In this document: in pieces, positions 5,566 to 8,077 of the stretch
How positions within the stretch are numbered: the stretch's first letter is position 1
How the letters are laid out: each line of letters opens with the position of its first letter
NCBI GenBank assembly: GCA_947440875.1
Contig: CANETG010000115.1
Span: 1-8,077, forward strand
Length of the DNA stretch: 8,077 nt
Source: Bacteriovoracaceae bacterium
GTDB lineage: Bacteria > Bdellovibrionota > Bacteriovoracia > Bacteriovoracales > Bacteriovoracaceae
Direction: 5' to 3'
Translations under genes and position numbers: made by a program
Notes under the pieces: generated by a model
What the model was told of the DNA's origin: nothing
Database searches by the model: none
What the model saw: the letters and a program-made list of their open reading frames with translations, nothing else

Positions 5566-6366
5566 ATGCATTATTACAGAGCGAAACTTCAATACGACGG
5601 AACTGGCTACTACGGTTTCCAGTGGCAAAAAGATCTTCCGACGATTCAGGGTGATTTCAACCAGGCACTTAGTCATCTCATCGCCTTTCCCTTTTCAACG
5701 ATGGGGGCCTCGCGGACGGACTCCGGTGTTCATGCGTTTGTTCAGTACGTGAAAATTACGACTGAAAATGAGATTCCTTACGGAGAGGTCTTGGGCTCTC
5801 TCAGTCAAGTGCTCCCCGCGCAGATAAAATGCCTCGAACTTTTCCCCTGTGAAAAATCGTTTCGGCCCACCAAAGACAGTGAGTTTAAAGAATACCGATA
5901 TTTTTTCACCAACCTCATCGGGGTCAATTGTTCAGAAAGGCGATTCATCGCCAACAATCCTTATCTCATCAATTTCGAAGCGATGAAAATCTGTGTCGAT
6001 GCGATCGTTGGGACACATGATTTTCATAATTTTTATTCGCAGGGAAGTAATGTCACGACGACGATTCGGGAAGTGAGCGTCTGTGAGTTAATGGAAATAA
6101 ATCCCCAACCCTTGTTTTCATCATCCGACCTATTTCGATTACCTCATGACCTCACAAGCTGTTATCAGTTACGAGTGGGAGGAAACGGGTTCTTAAAGCA
6201 GATGATTCGCCATCTCATGACAGCACTCTGGAAAGTGGGCAATGGCAGATTAACTGTGGAGCAATTTCTTTGCCTACTTGATGGTCCTAAAAGAACAGAG
6301 CGCCTGTGGAAGGTGGCGCATCCGAAGGGCCTTTTTCTTTACCGGATAGATTATGCGAGAACTTAG
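5566..6366 (+). CDS. truA: tRNA pseudouridine(38-40) synthase TruA
   Basis: A 266-aa protein of normal TruA length. It converts uridines 38-40 of the tRNA anticodon stem-loop to pseudouridine in the cytoplasm. The N-terminal YDGTGYYGFQWQ and the catalytic motif GASRTDSGVHA, with nucleophile D52, are diagnostic, although Ala-Ser replaces the more usual Gly/Arg spacing just before RTD. KEYRYFF supplies the conserved Tyr110. GTHDFHNF (149-156), FLKQMIRHL (209-217) and the C-terminal GLFLYRIDY complete the family pattern. Residues about 178-200 look like a small low-conservation insertion. The start has only a weak site (CAGG) inside a possible hairpin. The gene is 29 bp after the LOV gene, so read-through from the kinase/LOV operon is possible, but truA is a housekeeping gene and its position may simply be fortuitous. 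The next ORF overlaps its end by 14 bases. Confidence 0.97.
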   Translation: MHYYRAKLQYDGTGYYGFQWQKDLPTIQGDFNQALSHLIAFPFSTMGASRTDSGVHAFVQYVKITTENEIPYGEVLGSLSQVLPAQIKCLELFPCEKSFRPTKDSEFKEYRYFFTNLIGVNCSERRFIANNPYLINFEAMKICVDAIVGTHDFHNFYSQGSNVTTTIREVSVCELMEINPQPLFSSSDLFRLPHDLTSCYQLRVGGNGFLKQMIRHLMTALWKVGNGRLTVEQFLCLLDGPKRTERLWKVAHPKGLFLYRIDYART

Positions 6367-6595
6367 GACTACGACGATCGAAGGGCGGTTTTATCTTTTT
6401 CCTGTGCCTGTGGTCAAGGAGCGTAAATACCTCATTGCTTGTTCGAATAAAGATGAGGCCGAGAAGATTGCACTGGCGGTGATGACGAAAAAAGTGATTC
6501 ATCCTGATTTACTCAGCGAACACTTTCTTTTTCTTACTTACCATACAGATAAGCAGACAAAAATCTTCGTGCTGAACCCGAAAAGTGAAATCTGA
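6353..6595 (+). CDS. Small hypothetical protein overlapping truA
   Basis: An 80-aa ORF starting with an ATG inside the last codons of truA (14-base overlap, different frame), a layout typical of translational coupling. No strong Shine-Dalgarno sequence is present; GGATAG at 6344-6349 is the nearest. The protein has no signal peptide, membrane segment, cysteine cluster or recognised motif. It is a basic/acidic mixture with alternating hydrophobic strands (FYLFPVPVV, KYLIACS, HFLFLTYH, KIFVLNP) around a helix (DEAEKIALAVM), which looks like a compact alpha/beta fold rather than a random reading frame. Apart from the overlap it faces no other coding sequence in the region 6367-6595, which supports it being real. 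Function unknown. Confidence 0.65.
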   Translation: MRELRTTTIEGRFYLFPVPVVKERKYLIACSNKDEAEKIALAVMTKKVIHPDLLSEHFLFLTYHTDKQTKIFVLNPKSEI

Positions 6596-6655
6596 TTTCT
6601 CTTATTTGTTTAAGGACGCCTCCGTAATTTCGAAGACTAAATTGGCCGGTAGTGT
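6596..6655. other. Convergent spacer without a clear terminator
   Basis: Sixty bases lie between the stop of the small ORF and the stop of the opposing radical SAM gene. I see no GC-rich hairpin followed by a T-run on either strand. The best symmetry is AATTT/AAATT around an eight-base loop (6626-6643), which is too weak. Termination may be Rho-dependent, or the convergent transcripts may overlap. Confidence 0.5.
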
Positions 6656-8077
6656 TTAGAAATGAACATCGACCCGAGGTTTCGGAACCTTCTCGTCAAA
6701 CCACTCACGCAGATCGAGATCAAAACCCTGGCCAAGCATGTAATTAAAGAGCGCTCGCCTGAGACCCACTCCTAACATGTCATGATCGACGAATTTTTCT
6801 TCCTGGAAAGGAAGCTCGTTTCTCGCGAAGAGTCCTTGTTCCGGAACTTTCGGATGAAGAATGGTCACTTTGTATCGAGAAGGATTTAGCCCTACCGGAG
6901 AATGAGCAGTGAGCGCAAATCGGTGCCAATACGCAGAGCTCAAATAATCTTTTTGAAACAACTGGCGAACAACTTCCAGGCTATCAATTGTTTCTTGAAC
7001 AGTTTCAGTCGGAAAGCCGTACATTAAATACGCGTGAACGAAAACTCCCGCCGCCTTAAAGTTTTTTGTGACAACCGCCACTTTATCGATCGAGATTCCT
7101 TTGTCGATGAGCTTTAAAACGCGCTCACTTGCAACTTCAATTCCACCGGTGACAGCGATGCAGCCAGCGTCCTTCATGAGCTTAGTTACATTGGCCGTGA
7201 AATACGGATCGAAGCGAATGTTTCCCCACCAAGTCACCTTAAGTCCACGGCGAATGATTTCTTCGCTCATCGCTTTGAGGAGCGTTGGAGGTGCCGCTTC
7301 GTCGACGAAGTGAAACCCAGTCACTTTTGTTTCTTGGATAATTTTTTCCATTTTATCAACGACGCTAACGGCAGAGTCAGGTTCGTAGCGACCGATGTAA
7401 TCGAGACTCACGTCGCAGAACGTACATTTTTTCCAGTAGCAGCCGTGGGCCAAAACTATTTTGTTCCAGCGACCATCGGTCCAGAGTCTTTGCATGGGAT
7501 TGATTGTTTCGAGCATGGAGACGTACCGGTTCATCTCGAAGCCGCGAAAACTAGGAGCGTCGAGATTTTTAAACTTCACGTCCGTGAGTTCCGGAGCGGA
7601 GGCATGAAAAACCTTCTCCTCTTTTTTGTACTTCGTTCGAAGGAGAGGCCCCTCCCCGTATTTGATAAAATGGAGAAGGTGCTCGAGTGGCTTTTCTCCG
7701 TCATCAAAAGTGATGTAATCTACGAGCTCAAAGATCCGAGGATCTTCTAGAGATCTCAATTCCGTATTGACGTATCCACCGCCGATGACCACTTTCGTGT
7801 TCGGAAATTCTTTCTTCGAAGTCTCAGCAATCCGCAGTGCTCCCAGAAGATTTCCTGGAAATGGGATCGAAAGACCTAAAACATCGGGCCTAAATTTTTG
7901 AAGCTGAACCAAAGTTAGTTCAGTGATCCATTCATCGATCACGGTTTTCTTTTTGAGGCGTTTTTTGATGGGCGAGTAGGACGTCAGAGCGATGGCAATT
8001 TTTTCGGCGTAACGAGAGAACCCAAAATCGTCATCCACCCCGATCCGGATGATATCTGCAAGATCATCAAGGAAAAG
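6656..8077 (-). CDS. B12-binding-type radical SAM protein, 5' end beyond the right edge
   Basis: 473 residues are visible. The frame stays open through the right edge: upstream of the GTG at 8038 come 13 more codons (LFLDDLADIIRIG) that fit the family, so the GTG is probably internal and the true start lies outside. Residues around PDVLGLSIPFPGN, KVVIGGGYVNTE and LVDYITFDDGE (codons at about 7888-7690) form the second half of a cobalamin-binding Rossmann domain; the part that would hold a DxHxxG His motif is off the window. The radical SAM core follows, with HGCYWKKCTFCD providing three Cys ligands (codons 7441-7439, 7426-7424, 7417-7415) for a 4Fe-4S cluster. GFHFVDEAAPP and the GGIEVASERVL segment are typical SAM-binding strands. 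The Cys spacing is CX4CX2C rather than the usual CX3CX2C. A conserved-looking C-terminal region follows (about 6656-6960). The substrate is unknown; members modify diverse metabolites, lipids or RNA. It converges on the truA operon and is probably unrelated to it. Confidence 0.93.
   Translation of the reverse strand, partial: LFLDDLADIIRIGVDDDFGFSRYAEKIAIALTSYSPIKKRLKKKTVIDEWITELTLVQLQKFRPDVLGLSIPFPGNLLGALRIAETSKKEFPNTKVVIGGGYVNTELRSLEDPRIFELVDYITFDDGEKPLEHLLHFIKYGEGPLLRTKYKKEEKVFHASAPELTDVKFKNLDAPSFRGFEMNRYVSMLETINPMQRLWTDGRWNKIVLAHGCYWKKCTFCDVSLDYIGRYEPDSAVSVVDKMEKIIQETKVTGFHFVDEAAPPTLLKAMSEEIIRRGLKVTWWGNIRFDPYFTANVTKLMKDAGCIAVTGGIEVASERVLKLIDKGISIDKVAVVTKNFKAAGVFVHAYLMYGFPTETVQETIDSLEVVRQLFQKDYLSSAYWHRFALTAHSPVGLNPSRYKVTILHPKVPEQGLFARNELPFQEEKFVDHDMLGVGLRRALFNYMLGQGFDLDLREWFDEKVPKPRVDVHF

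Noticed and set aside
6626..6643. AATTT...AAATT symmetry as a bidirectional terminator
   Set aside because: Five A/T pairs around an eight-base loop and no T-run; too unstable to be an intrinsic terminator.
7310..7750. 146-codon plus-strand ORF
   Set aside because: It lies entirely opposite the radical SAM gene, whose protein has clear motifs; the plus-strand translation has no domain character.

Overview
The window is densely coding, of moderate GC content, and carries seven convincing protein genes plus one plausible small one. There are no RNA genes, insertion sequences, CRISPR arrays or long repeats. The mix of stand-alone receivers, an HD-GYP protein lacking the usual Tyr, tandem receiver/PilZ-like proteins and an all-cytoplasmic PAS kinase resembles Bdellovibrio/Bacteriovorax-type bacteria (Bdellovibrionota). 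That placement is an inference from protein style, not from a marker gene.

Left half, minus strand (read right to left from 3386): a degenerate receiver + divergent HD-GYP protein (471 aa); then, coupled through a one-base TAATG overlap, a 519-aa protein that looks like an internally duplicated [receiver-like + PilZ-like] unit; then, after 10 bp, a canonical response-regulator receiver that runs off the left edge. These three form a tight operon.

A 129-bp divergent intergenic region (3387-3515) separates this operon from a plus-strand one. It contains a near-perfect 22-bp inverted repeat (3426-3447), a plausible promoter toward the kinase, and a perfect AGGAGG placed unusually far (35 nt) upstream of the HD-GYP start.

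Middle, plus strand: a soluble PAS-PAS histidine kinase (497 aa), directly followed by a small protein with a complete LOV blue-light photoreceptor signature, including the photoactive Cys. The LOV tail resembles the dimerisation helix of a histidine kinase without its His. Next come truA (tRNA pseudouridine synthase) and a small overlapping unknown ORF. Converging from the right edge is a 5'-truncated B12-binding-type radical SAM protein whose cysteine motif is CX4CX2C rather than CX3CX2C.

Working model (inference): the LOV protein supplies light input in trans to the kinase. The kinase has no response regulator beside it on its own strand, so its likely targets are in the divergent operon, most plausibly the intact receiver at the left edge. 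The HD-GYP and PilZ-like proteins suggest that the output involves cyclic-di-GMP. The most interesting content is therefore a possible split LOV/kinase photosensory system linked to a degenerate c-di-GMP module.
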